From Sphingobacterium siyangense (GTDB taxonomy: Bacteria > Bacteroidota > Bacteroidia > Sphingobacteriales > Sphingobacteriaceae), in assembly GCF_007830445.1 (NCBI RefSeq), contig NZ_VLKR01000019.1, positions 1-64,000 of the forward strand: DNA of 64,000 nt, read 5' to 3'. The notes under the pieces were generated by a model. That model made no database searches. It worked only from the letters and a program-made list of their open reading frames with translations, and was not told the DNA's origin. A program made the translations under genes and the position numbers. Positions 48,431-57,766 of this stretch are shown here, in pieces; position 1 is the first letter of the stretch; each line of letters opens with the position of its first letter.

Positions 48431-50347
48431 ATGAGAAAGTTATTTTTAATTCTTTTAAACCTTACAGCACTTGTTCCATTTTCAGGGTTTGGCCAACAAA
48501 AGCCTTTTTCCGAACAAATGGCCAACACTGTACTTGAACAGCTCTATCCGGATTCATTATTCAACAGGACCGACAAATTTCCAAAATGGTCATACGATAT
48601 GGGGGTTATTTTTGAAGGCCTGACAGATGTATGGCGCAATACTGCAGATGCCGATTATTTTAACTATATGCAATCGCGCATGGATGCCTACCTCAGCATT
48701 CCGGATTCAATTAAGAACTATCATGCGCAGGATTTTAATATTGACAATATTAAAAATGGTACCACCCTATTAACACTTTACAAAGTAACCGGTAAAGAAA
48801 AATATCTGAAGGCCTGCCACCAATTATATGCACAGCTTCAAAAGCATCCGCGCACACATGAAGGTGGATTTTGGCATAAGAAAATTTATCCTTACCAAAT
48901 GTGGCTAGATGGCTTATATATGGGCCAGCCTTTCTATGCGGAATATGCTAGCCTGATGAATATTCCTGCCGCCTTTGACGATATCGCCAACCAGTTTAGC
49001 TACATGGAAAAAAATGCCCGTGACGCGAAAACAGGCCTGCTGTATCATGGCTGGGATGAATCAAAAAAGGAACGCTGGTCGGACCCCAAAACAGGCCTAT
49101 CGCCACACTTTTGGGCTAGGGGTATGGGTTGGTATGTCATGGCGCTTGTTGATGTATTGGACTATTTCCCAGCGGAGCATCCTCGTAGACAAGAACTCAT
49201 TGCAATCTTAAACAGAACGTTATCGGCAGTCGTCAAGTACCAAGATGGCAAAACCGGCGTTTGGTATGACATTGTGGACCTGGGTACAAGAAAAGGAAAT
49301 TACCTGGAATCTTCGGCCTCCAGTATGTTTGTATTTGCATTGGCAAAATCATTACGCAAAGGTTATATCCCGGCTTCATTTCAGCAAAATCTGGATCGGG
49401 GCTACCAAGGGCTTGTAAAAGAATTCATCACCCCTGCTGGAGAAAACCGTGTCAATCTCACAAAGACTGTCCAAGTTTCCGGTCTAGGCGGAAAACAATA
49501 TCGCGATGGTAGTTTCGAATATTACATGAGTGAACCCGTTATTACCAATGATCCCAAGGGAGTCGGTGCTTTTATCCTAGCGGCGTCCGAAGTTGAATTT
49601 GGAAAGGAACAAAAAGGAAAAAAAAGACGCACGGTTACATTGGACAATTATTTCAATAACGAATATAAAAAGACTGCATCGGGGGAAATTAAACCCTACC
49701 ACTATCTTTGGGATGGTGACGACAACAACGGATTTTCCCTATTGGGTAGGGTATTTGAAAAAAATGGCGGTCAATTAAACACATTACGGACAGCACCTAC
49801 AGTACAGAATCTCTCAAAATCCAACGTCTACATCATCGTAGACCCCGACACGGAGAAAGAAACTGAGCATCCGCATTTTATGAATGAAACCGACGCCCAA
49901 CAAATTACGCAATGGGTTAAACAGGGCGGAGTACTCGTTCTTTTATTAAATGATAGCGGTAACTGCGAAATCAGCAAATTCAATACCCTCGCACGAAAAT
50001 TTGGCATCACATTCCATGAGGATAGTCGCAACCGGGTGAAAGGAAATGACTTTCAGACGGGCGCAATTGCTATTCCAAAAGGTAATGCCGTATTTCCGAA
50101 TACGGCCCAAATATATATCAAGGAAATCTCAACATTACAGGTAAACGCTCCCGCCCAAGCATTGATTCAAGATCATGGGGATACCATCATTGCTACGGCA
50201 AAATATGGAAAAGGTACTGTATTTGCCATTGGAGATCCTTGGTTATATAATGAATATACCGATGGAAGAAAGCTCCCTAAGGAATATGAAAACTTTACTG
50301 CAGCGAATGATTTAGTGCAATGGTTATTCAAACAGATCAACAACTAG
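48431..50347 (+). CDS. GH105 unsaturated uronyl hydrolase fused to a DUF4350-like domain
   Basis: The 638-residue protein has a signal peptide (FLILLNLTALVPFSGFGQ). The GH88/105 (alpha/alpha)6 domain spans about 25-385: KWSYDMGVIFEGLTDVWRNT, then YPYQMWLDGLYMGQPFYAEY with catalytic Asp160, and ARGMGWYVMALVDVLDY. A C-terminal domain at about 425-635 (NVYIIVDPDTEKE, QWVKQGGVLVLLLND, GKGTVFAIGDPWLYNEY) resembles DUF4350, a glutamine-amidotransferase-like fold without visible catalytic residues. The enzyme removes delta-4,5-unsaturated uronates left by pectin lyases. It lies between the GH28 and PL10 genes. Confidence 0.9.
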   Translation: MRKLFLILLNLTALVPFSGFGQQKPFSEQMANTVLEQLYPDSLFNRTDKFPKWSYDMGVIFEGLTDVWRNTADADYFNYMQSRMDAYLSIPDSIKNYHAQDFNIDNIKNGTTLLTLYKVTGKEKYLKACHQLYAQLQKHPRTHEGGFWHKKIYPYQMWLDGLYMGQPFYAEYASLMNIPAAFDDIANQFSYMEKNARDAKTGLLYHGWDESKKERWSDPKTGLSPHFWARGMGWYVMALVDVLDYFPAEHPRRQELIAILNRTLSAVVKYQDGKTGVWYDIVDLGTRKGNYLESSASSMFVFALAKSLRKGYIPASFQQNLDRGYQGLVKEFITPAGENRVNLTKTVQVSGLGGKQYRDGSFEYYMSEPVITNDPKGVGAFILAASEVEFGKEQKGKKRRTVTLDNYFNNEYKKTASGEIKPYHYLWDGDDNNGFSLLGRVFEKNGGQLNTLRTAPTVQNLSKSNVYIIVDPDTEKETEHPHFMNETDAQQITQWVKQGGVLVLLLNDSGNCEISKFNTLARKFGITFHEDSRNRVKGNDFQTGAIAIPKGNAVFPNTAQIYIKEISTLQVNAPAQALIQDHGDTIIATAKYGKGTVFAIGDPWLYNEYTDGRKLPKEYENFTAANDLVQWLFKQINN

Positions 50348-50352
50348 AGACC

Positions 50353-51390
50353 ATGAGAAAGACAATTATGCTGAGTTTCATCGCGGTATCAGTGTTTCAT
50401 CATTACTGTATTGGACAGACCGTGCCCACCAAAGATTCATTGGCCGAAAAGATGCTTCAGTACCAGCTATCAAATGGAGCATGGCCCAAGCAGTTGTTCG
50501 ACAAAAGTGTGGTCGATTACAGACTTCCATTAACAAAAGAGCTCTTGCAAAAGGTCAAGAAAACAGCTATTGATCATGCCACACTCGACAACAGTGCAAC
50601 AACCCGGGAAATAACTGGATTGGTCAAGGCTTTTAAGCTTACTCAGAATAAGGCTTATTTGACTGCCGCAGAAAAAGGTATTGCCTATATTTTATCGGCT
50701 CAATATGAGAATGGCGGATTTCCACAGTACTACCCAAATAAATCACTCTATAGAGCTGAGATAACCTACAACGATAATGCAATGATCAATGCATTACTGG
50801 TGCTTTACAAAGTCGCCAATAAGCAAGACGGATTTGAGGCTATCAATCCCATATTTGTGTCAAAAGCACAAAAAGCGGTAGAAAAGGGCATAGCCTGTAT
50901 CCTGAAAACACAGGTCATGCAAGACGGAAAAAGGAGTATCTGGGCTGCGCAATACGATCAGAACACGTTAAAGCCCGCTCAGGCAAGAAAGTTTGAACCT
51001 GCCGCATTAAGCACAAGTGAATCTGTTGCCATCGTCCGCTTTCTCATGCTGCAGCCTGCAACGGCTGAAATTAAGCAAGCCATCGAAGATGCAGTACACT
51101 GGTTTGAGCAACATGATATCGAAGGTTACCGCTTCGACCGTGTACAAGATAAGCTGACTGGAAAATATCAACGGCGGCTTGTCGCCGATGGGACTTCCAC
51201 GATTTGGGCGCGATTTTATAATCTCGAAGACAACCGTCCTTTGTTTGGAGATCGGGACGACACAATCAAATACAACTTTGAGGAGGTTTCAGAGGAGCGT
51301 AGAAATGGCTATGCCTGGTTCGGCAACTGGCCGGAAAAGCTGATCCAAAAGGAGTATCCAAAGTGGAAAAAACAACACAAAATTCAATAA
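50353..51390 (+). CDS. Pectate lyase, polysaccharide lyase family 10
   Basis: The 345-residue protein starts at ATG 50353 (MRKTIMLSFIAVSVFHHYCIG, a signal peptide); a longer frame would overlap GH105 by 28 bp. The PL10 toroid is shown by MLQYQLSNGAWPKQLFDKS, YENGGFPQYYPNKSLYRAEI, TYNDNAMINALLVLYKVA, ADGTSTIWARFYNLEDNRPL and the end GNWPEKLIQKEYPKWKK. PL10 enzymes cut polygalacturonate by calcium-assisted beta-elimination, giving unsaturated oligomers for GH105. It follows GH105 by 5 bp and precedes uxaB by 12 bp, joining extracellular and cytoplasmic steps in one operon. Confidence 0.9.
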   Translation: MRKTIMLSFIAVSVFHHYCIGQTVPTKDSLAEKMLQYQLSNGAWPKQLFDKSVVDYRLPLTKELLQKVKKTAIDHATLDNSATTREITGLVKAFKLTQNKAYLTAAEKGIAYILSAQYENGGFPQYYPNKSLYRAEITYNDNAMINALLVLYKVANKQDGFEAINPIFVSKAQKAVEKGIACILKTQVMQDGKRSIWAAQYDQNTLKPAQARKFEPAALSTSESVAIVRFLMLQPATAEIKQAIEDAVHWFEQHDIEGYRFDRVQDKLTGKYQRRLVADGTSTIWARFYNLEDNRPLFGDRDDTIKYNFEEVSEERRNGYAWFGNWPEKLIQKEYPKWKKQHKIQ

Positions 51391-51402
51391 TAAAACGAGC
51401 AG

Positions 51403-52920
51403 ATGTTACTGACACAACATACTATACAAACGATGAGCACTGACCTGGTGAATAAACCGACGGCAGCGTCCTTCGCATATCCAGAAAAGATTCTTCAATT
51501 TGGCACCGGTGTATTACTCAGAGGCCTCCCGGATTATTTTGTCCATAAAGCAAATCAACAAAACCTGTTTTGCGGCAGAATACTGGTTGTAAAGTCAACA
51601 AGCTCGGGCGGTGCTGATGCCTTCGAACAACAGGACAACCTATACACATTATCCATTAAAGGTATAGAAGACGGTGAAGAGATTTCACAATATGAAATCA
51701 ATAATTCGATTTCCCGTGTATTGGCGGCCAACCAACATTGGTCAGAAATATTAAAAAGCGCCGAAAATCCGGATCTTGAAATTGTCTTCTCCAACACCAC
51801 CGAAGTCGGCATTGTTATGAGTGAAGACCGCATCAGTGACGCACCACCGGCTTCTTTCCCGGGTAAACTTTTGGCTATTCTCTATCGGAGATTTGTTTAC
51901 TTCAATGCGGATAAAAACAAGGGCTTAACCGTCGTCCCTAGCGAATTGATTACCGACAATGGAACTAAACTGAAATCAATCATCACAGCCTTGGCTAAGC
52001 TGAATGAGCTTCCAGAAGAGTTTATGGACTGGCTTGATACCGCCAATGATTTTTGTAACACGCTAGTCGATCGTATCGTTCCCGGAGCATTGCCGCTAGC
52101 GGAATACACGAAAACCTGCGCTTTACTGGGCTACGAAGATCAATTGATGATTATGGCCGAACCCTTTCGCTTATGGGCGATAGAAGCGACTTCTGAACGT
52201 ATACAACAACGCCTGTCCTTTGCATTGGCAGATCCGAATGTCATGTTGGTTCCATCAATTGAAAAGTACAAGGAAATCAAACTAAGGCTGCTCAATGGAA
52301 CGCATACTTTAAGTTGTGCCCTTGCCCTTCTTGCGGGCTTCGAAACTGTAAAGGAGGCCATGCAAAATGCTGCATTCAATCAATTTATACGTCTTTTAAT
52401 GCAGGATGAAATTGGTCCCGCCATTTTAAGCGACACTATTTCAGTCGCGGACATCAACGATTTTTCATCCAAAGTCATCGATCGCTTTGCCAATCCGCAT
52501 CTGGAACATAAATGGGAATCCATTGCTTTAAATTATAGCTCAAAAATGGCAATGCGCAATATTCCCTTGCTAAAAAAATGGTATACAACACACCACGAAG
52601 CTCCACAACTCTTCGCACTTGGATTTGCGGCTTATCTCTATCTACTAAAATCCACGCTGAACGGTGCTCAGTATGAGCAATTGATTAATGGACGAACAGT
52701 TGTGCTTCAGGATGAGTCTGCACCAATATTACATACCGCTTGGTGCAATCCAGATACACTCGTCCATACCGTGCTTTCAGCTACGGATTTATGGGGAACC
52801 AATTTAACGGAGTTCCCTCATTTTGAAGAAACAGTCAACCAAAAATTGCAACAGATCATTGAAAAAGGGGCATTAAAGGCACTCGAAATTTCATCAGTTC
52901 TTGACAATAAAAAAGTATAA
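51403..52920 (+). CDS. uxaB: Tagaturonate reductase (altronate oxidoreductase)
   Basis: The 505-residue protein belongs to the polyol-specific long-chain dehydrogenases. It has an NAD-binding start ILQFGTGVLLRGLPDYFVHK, a central GALPLAEYTKTCALLGYEDQ, and the active-site helix KLRLLNGTHTLSCALALLAG with the catalytic Lys. It reduces D-tagaturonate to D-altronate with NADH, the second step after UxaC. Gene order and distance (12 bp from both neighbours) support this over fructuronate reductase. An internal ATG at 51433 is an alternative start. Confidence 0.92.
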   Translation: MLLTQHTIQTMSTDLVNKPTAASFAYPEKILQFGTGVLLRGLPDYFVHKANQQNLFCGRILVVKSTSSGGADAFEQQDNLYTLSIKGIEDGEEISQYEINNSISRVLAANQHWSEILKSAENPDLEIVFSNTTEVGIVMSEDRISDAPPASFPGKLLAILYRRFVYFNADKNKGLTVVPSELITDNGTKLKSIITALAKLNELPEEFMDWLDTANDFCNTLVDRIVPGALPLAEYTKTCALLGYEDQLMIMAEPFRLWAIEATSERIQQRLSFALADPNVMLVPSIEKYKEIKLRLLNGTHTLSCALALLAGFETVKEAMQNAAFNQFIRLLMQDEIGPAILSDTISVADINDFSSKVIDRFANPHLEHKWESIALNYSSKMAMRNIPLLKKWYTTHHEAPQLFALGFAAYLYLLKSTLNGAQYEQLINGRTVVLQDESAPILHTAWCNPDTLVHTVLSATDLWGTNLTEFPHFEETVNQKLQQIIEKGALKALEISSVLDNKKV

Positions 52921-52932
52921 ATAGCGCTACAG

Positions 52933-54579
52933 ATGAAAAACAACGTATTAAAGATACATCCCAAAGACAATGTTTTAGTCGCCTTACAAGATCTCAAAAA
53001 AGGTGATGCAATTTCTTTTGAGGGTATACAATATATTCTACAGGAAGATATTCCGGCCAAGCATAAATTTTTTATGCAGGATATGCACTTTGGTGACGAA
53101 ATCTATATGTATGGGGTTCTCGTGGGAAAAGCACAATTTGATATCCCACAGGGAAGCATCATGAATACCGACAACACCAAACATGCAGCTGAACCTTACC
53201 ATTTTCGGCCTTCACATTATCACTGGGAAAAGCCTGACGTTTCAAAGTTTGAAGGAAGAACTTTCAATGGTTACCTCCGTCCGGACGGTCGTGTTGGCAC
53301 CGCGAATTACTGGTTATTTATCCCAACCGTTTTTTGCGAAAACCGAAATCTTGATGTTATCAAAGAGGCATTATACAATGAGCTTGGTTATTCAGTCACT
53401 GGAAAATACAAGAACTTCACCCATCAGCTGTTAAAAGCTTATGAAAAGGGTGAAACACTAGACCTGTCCTCACTCGGGCAACTAAACACAATTACGGAGC
53501 AATCGGATCGTGTATTCAGAAACGTAGATGGGATCAAATTTTTAAACCATCAGGGGGGCTGTGGTGGAATCCGACAAGATGCTGCCATCTTGAGTAAGTT
53601 ACTTGCCGCTTATGCCGACCATCCAAATGTCGCCGGTATTACGGTATTGAGTCTGGGCTGCCAAAATTTGCAGCTGAACGATCTCGTCAACGACATTAAG
53701 CTGCGTAATCCAGGATTTGACAAACCATTGTACTTATTTGAACAGCAACAATCAAAAAGTGAGGAGCAACTGCTGAAAGAGGCGATACTACAGACTTTTG
53801 TGGGGCTGACAGAAATTAATAAACTTGGAAGACAGCCGGTACCATTGAGCAAATTAACCTTGGGTGTAAAATGCGGTGGTAGTGATGGATTCAGTGGTAT
53901 TTCGGCCAATCCGGCTGTTGGTTATACGGCCGATCTTCTGGTTGCCCTTGGTGGAAAAGTACTGTTGGCTGAATTTCCAGAATTATGTGGTGCCGAGCAA
54001 AACTTAATAGACCGCACCATCGATCCGAAGGCTGCCAATAAATTCATTGACCTGATGACCGCCTATAGCAATGCTGCCGAGGCTGTTGGTTCGGGTTTTT
54101 ATATGAATCCATCTCCAGGCAATATTCGTGATGGACTTATCACTGATGCGATAAAAAGCAATGGTGCCGCGAAAAAGGGAGGAACCTCCCCTGTTGTTGA
54201 TGTTTTGGACTACACCGAGGAAGCAACAAAGCCCGGTCTTAATTTGGTCTGTACCCCCGGAAATGATGTGGAAGCGACCACAGGGAAAGCTGCTGCAGGC
54301 GCAACACTTATCTTATTCACAACGGGTTTAGGTACGCCTACAGGCAACCCTATTTGCCCAGTTATCAAAGTAGCAACGAATAATGTCCTAGCAACCAGAA
54401 TGGCCGACATTATCGATATCAATACCGGCCCTATTATAGACGGTGAGAAATCGATTCAAACCATGGCCGAAGACATTTTAGAATATTGTATCAAAGCAGC
54501 TAGTGGTGAAATAACACCTAAGGCTGTCCAATTAAACCAAGACGATTTCATACCTTGGAAAAGAGGTGTGAGTTTATAA
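52933..54579 (+). CDS. uxaA: Altronate dehydratase
   Basis: The 548-residue protein has an N-terminal SAF domain (about 8-95; HPKDNVLVALQDLKKGDAIS) and the large UxaA catalytic domain. Typical segments are GYLRPDGRVGTANYWLFIPT, HQGGCGGIRQDA with cysteine ligands, LSLGCQNLQ, LGVKCGGSDGFSGISANPAV and GNPICPVIKVATN. The cysteines would hold the metal or Fe-S centre. It dehydrates D-altronate to 2-keto-3-deoxygluconate. Both canonical domains are in one chain. uxaC starts 14 bp after its stop. Confidence 0.94.
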   Translation: MKNNVLKIHPKDNVLVALQDLKKGDAISFEGIQYILQEDIPAKHKFFMQDMHFGDEIYMYGVLVGKAQFDIPQGSIMNTDNTKHAAEPYHFRPSHYHWEKPDVSKFEGRTFNGYLRPDGRVGTANYWLFIPTVFCENRNLDVIKEALYNELGYSVTGKYKNFTHQLLKAYEKGETLDLSSLGQLNTITEQSDRVFRNVDGIKFLNHQGGCGGIRQDAAILSKLLAAYADHPNVAGITVLSLGCQNLQLNDLVNDIKLRNPGFDKPLYLFEQQQSKSEEQLLKEAILQTFVGLTEINKLGRQPVPLSKLTLGVKCGGSDGFSGISANPAVGYTADLLVALGGKVLLAEFPELCGAEQNLIDRTIDPKAANKFIDLMTAYSNAAEAVGSGFYMNPSPGNIRDGLITDAIKSNGAAKKGGTSPVVDVLDYTEEATKPGLNLVCTPGNDVEATTGKAAAGATLILFTTGLGTPTGNPICPVIKVATNNVLATRMADIIDINTGPIIDGEKSIQTMAEDILEYCIKAASGEITPKAVQLNQDDFIPWKRGVSL

Positions 54580-54593
54580 AAATAGAATATTGT

Positions 54594-55994
54594 ATGAAAG
54601 CTTTTTTAGACGACAACTTTTTATTAAACACAAAAACAGCAGAACAGCTGTATCACAGCTATTCAAAGCATTTGCCGATCATTGATTATCATAATCACTT
54701 GATTCCCGAACAAATCGCTAATAATGTAAAATTCGACAATATTAGTCAGGTCTGGTTACATGGCGATCATTACAAATGGCGGGCCATGCGGGCCAATGGT
54801 GTCAATGAGCGTTATATTACAGGTGATGCTTCCGATGAGGAAAAATTTATCAAGTGGGCAGAAACTGTTCCTTATACATTGCGCAACCCATTACACCATT
54901 GGACACACCTTGAACTGCAACGCTATTTTGGCATCACAGATTTGTTGTCACCAAAGACGGCTGCCAGGATATATGCCGATACAGGCGCTTTGTTACAACA
55001 AGACAGCCATTCCGTTCGCGGCTTACTGAAAATGATGAAGGTTGAAGTGGTTTGTACCACTGACGATCCTATCGATAGCCTCGAGTTTCACCAACAATTT
55101 GCAAAAGAAAAGGAGTCGTTCAAGATGCTTCCGGCTTTTCGTCCGGATAAAGCAATGAACTCGGATGATATCATTGCACTGAATCAATATATCGATAAAT
55201 TGGAAGCGGTCAGCGACATGCAGATCAGTAGCTTCGGTGATTACTTAAATGCGCTAAAAACAAGACATGATTTCTTTGCTGTCAACGGATGTAAAGTATC
55301 AGATCACGGCTTGGAACAAATTTATGCAGAAGATTATACTGAACAGGAAATCGTGACGATCTTTGATAAGATTCGTACAAAAAAGGAAATCTCTCCGACC
55401 GAAAATCTGAAATTCAAATCTGCGATGTTGATTTATTTTGCAGAATGGGACCATGAAAAGGGCTGGGTTCAGCAGTACCACCTAGGAGCTTTACGCAACA
55501 ATAATGCCCGTATGCATCGTTTGATCGGACCTGATACTGGTTGGGATTCGATCGGAGATTTTAGTCAGGCACGTGCATTGTCAAAATTTTTGAATAAATT
55601 AGACAATCAAGATAAGCTAACCAAGACCATCTTGTATAATCTCAATCCTGCCGACAATGAACTTATTGCAACCATGATCGGGAATTTCAACGATGGATCA
55701 ATTAAGGGAAAAATCCAGTTTGGCTCGGCTTGGTGGTTTCTGGACCAAAAAGACGGCATGACAAAACAAATCAACACACTGTCAAATATGGGTTTATTGA
55801 GCCGTCTCGTTGGTATGTTGACAGATTCTAGAAGCTTCCTTTCATTTCCAAGGCATGAATATTTCAGAAGATTGTTGTGCGACATCTTCGGACAGGACAT
55901 TGAAAAGGGAGAGATACCACATGATATCGAATGGGTAGGGAAAATCATAACAGATATCAGCTATAATAACGCAAAAGAATATTTTGAATTTTAA
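54594..55994 (+). CDS. uxaC: Glucuronate/galacturonate isomerase
   Basis: The 466-residue protein is a TIM-barrel uronate isomerase of the amidohydrolase superfamily: the metal motif IIDYHNHLIP, the region NPLHHWTHLELQRYFGI, CTTDDPIDSLEFHQQ, and the C-terminal RHEYFRRLLCDIFGQDIEKG. It isomerises D-galacturonate to D-tagaturonate and D-glucuronate to D-fructuronate. I use ATG 54594 (MKAFLDDNFLLN), the usual family start; a longer frame would overlap uxaA by 25 bp. Its TAA overlaps the kdgK ATG by one base. Confidence 0.95.
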   Translation: MKAFLDDNFLLNTKTAEQLYHSYSKHLPIIDYHNHLIPEQIANNVKFDNISQVWLHGDHYKWRAMRANGVNERYITGDASDEEKFIKWAETVPYTLRNPLHHWTHLELQRYFGITDLLSPKTAARIYADTGALLQQDSHSVRGLLKMMKVEVVCTTDDPIDSLEFHQQFAKEKESFKMLPAFRPDKAMNSDDIIALNQYIDKLEAVSDMQISSFGDYLNALKTRHDFFAVNGCKVSDHGLEQIYAEDYTEQEIVTIFDKIRTKKEISPTENLKFKSAMLIYFAEWDHEKGWVQQYHLGALRNNNARMHRLIGPDTGWDSIGDFSQARALSKFLNKLDNQDKLTKTILYNLNPADNELIATMIGNFNDGSIKGKIQFGSAWWFLDQKDGMTKQINTLSNMGLLSRLVGMLTDSRSFLSFPRHEYFRRLLCDIFGQDIEKGEIPHDIEWVGKIITDISYNNAKEYFEF

Positions 55995-57025
55995 TGAACA
56001 TGCAGGGTAAAGTTTTAAGCTTTGGAGAATTGTTGTTGCGGATCTGTCCCGACATCGAACAAGATTGGATTGAACAACACCAGTTGCCTTTTTACGTCGG
56101 TGGGGCCGAGCTGAATGTAGCCACAGCCTTGGCGTTGTGGAATGTACCATCATCCTACTTATCTGCAATTCCTCAAAATGCCATCTGTGAAGGTATTGAT
56201 AGCTACCTGAAACGCAGAAATATAGACACATCAGTGATGCAATGGACTGGCGAACGATTAGGTATTTACTATCTCCCAAAAGGAAAAGATCTAAAAAATG
56301 CGGGGGTCATTTATGATCGCGCAAACTCATCGTTTGCAAACCTCAAAGTGGGCAGTATTAATTGGGAAGAGATTTTTGCCGATGTCAAATGGTTTCATTT
56401 TTCAGCCATCTGTCCTGCAATTAGTCAAGATATTGCTGACCTATGCCTGGAAGCTGTTAAAAAAGCACAAGAGAAGGCAATCTTTGTATCATTGGACCTT
56501 AATTACCGCGCTAAACTGTGGAAATATGGAAAGACACCAAAAGAGATTATGCCCGAAATTGCCAAGTATTGTAATTTAATCATGGGGAATATCTGGGCTG
56601 CACACCAAATGCTCGGCACACAGCTAGATGATAAGTTCCTAACTTCTTCTTCCGGGTATCAGGAAGAAGATTTACTGGCACAGGCAGATCGTACAAGTAA
56701 AGAGATCATTTCCGTGAATCCGATTTGTCAATATGTGGCCAACACCTTTCGTTTTGACTATCAAAGCAAAGGGATCAAGTATTATACCACACTATTTGAC
56801 AAAGACAGCCTGATTAAATCAACGGAATATACAGCCGAAGAAATTTTGGATAAGGTAGGTAGTGGAGATTGCTTTATGGCAGGGCTGATTTATGGCTTAT
56901 ACTCCAACCTTTCTCCGCAGGAAACCTTAGCGTTTGCAACACTTGCCGCATTCGATAAACTATTCATCGCGAGCGATGCTACAACAAGTACAGTGGAAGA
57001 CATAAAAAATAGAATGATAGCATGA
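55994..57025 (+). CDS. kdgK: 2-keto-3-deoxygluconate kinase (PfkB family)
   Basis: The 343-residue sugar kinase has the PfkB N-terminal pattern VLSFGELLLRICPD with GGAELNVATALALW. The C-terminal ATP/anion motif is ILDKVGSGDCFMAGLIYGL, with the catalytic Asp in GSGD where GAGD is more common. It phosphorylates KDG to KDPG. Position settles the substrate: it lies between uxaC and the KDPG aldolase gene, overlapping the first by one base and the second by four (ATGA), so the three are translationally coupled. Confidence 0.92.
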   Translation: MNMQGKVLSFGELLLRICPDIEQDWIEQHQLPFYVGGAELNVATALALWNVPSSYLSAIPQNAICEGIDSYLKRRNIDTSVMQWTGERLGIYYLPKGKDLKNAGVIYDRANSSFANLKVGSINWEEIFADVKWFHFSAICPAISQDIADLCLEAVKKAQEKAIFVSLDLNYRAKLWKYGKTPKEIMPEIAKYCNLIMGNIWAAHQMLGTQLDDKFLTSSSGYQEEDLLAQADRTSKEIISVNPICQYVANTFRFDYQSKGIKYYTTLFDKDSLIKSTEYTAEEILDKVGSGDCFMAGLIYGLYSNLSPQETLAFATLAAFDKLFIASDATTSTVEDIKNRMIA

Positions 57026-57666
57026 ATTTGAAAGAGATTGTATTAGAGAAAATTATAGCGCAAGGGACACTTCCTTTGTTTTTCCACCACGATAAAGCCG
57101 AAAGTATCGCGATTCTGCGAACCCTATATCAGGCAGGTATACGTGTTTTTGAATTTACAAATCGAGGCCCCGAAGCATTGGATGTTTTTGAAAGTTTAGT
57201 TGCTGCAAGAAACCTCGACATGCCTGACCTTTATTTAGGTATTGGCACCATCAAGTCAGTTGACGAAGCCCAACAATTTCTACAGATTGGAGCAGATTTT
57301 ATTGTTTCTCCTATTGTAAATCCGCTAGTCGGTTCCCTTGTACATGAACAGCATAAGCTATGGATTCCGGGCTGTATGACCCCCACAGAAATCTATACCG
57401 CACAACAGCAAGAGGCCGCACTTATCAAATTGTTTCCTGCAAATATACTAGGCCCTGCCTTTATGTCGTCGATACGCGAGCTCTTTAAAGGGCAGAAATT
57501 TATGCCGACGGGGGGCGTAGAAATCGAAATGGAGAATTTAAAAGCATGGTTCAAATCGGGGGTTTGCGCAGTAGGCATGGGCAGCAAGTTAATTGATCCC
57601 AAAGACACAAGCAATTTATTTGAAAACACTAAAAAAGCACTTGAATTTGTCTCAAAAGCACGGTAA
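57022..57666 (+). CDS. eda: KDPG aldolase
   Basis: The 214-residue protein is a class I aldolase of the KDPG/KHG family. The Glu-containing loop is FEFTNRGPEALDVFESL, the phosphate-binding part includes GIGTIKSVDEAQQFLQIGAD and FMPTGGVEIENLK-like sequence, and the Schiff-base Lys lies in LIKLFPANILGPAF. It splits KDPG into pyruvate and glyceraldehyde-3-phosphate. Its start overlaps the kdgK stop by four bases. A 100-bp gap follows before the transporter gene, so this may be the end of the tightest operon block. Confidence 0.94.
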   Translation: MNLKEIVLEKIIAQGTLPLFFHHDKAESIAILRTLYQAGIRVFEFTNRGPEALDVFESLVAARNLDMPDLYLGIGTIKSVDEAQQFLQIGADFIVSPIVNPLVGSLVHEQHKLWIPGCMTPTEIYTAQQQEAALIKLFPANILGPAFMSSIRELFKGQKFMPTGGVEIEMENLKAWFKSGVCAVGMGSKLIDPKDTSNLFENTKKALEFVSKAR

Positions 57667-57766
57667 AGGTCTTTATATCGTGAGTTCAGAAAGATCATAC
57701 TGAAGAACGCTTAATTGACAACAGGCAACAGACACGTATACTAAAAAATAAACTATTAAACCCATT

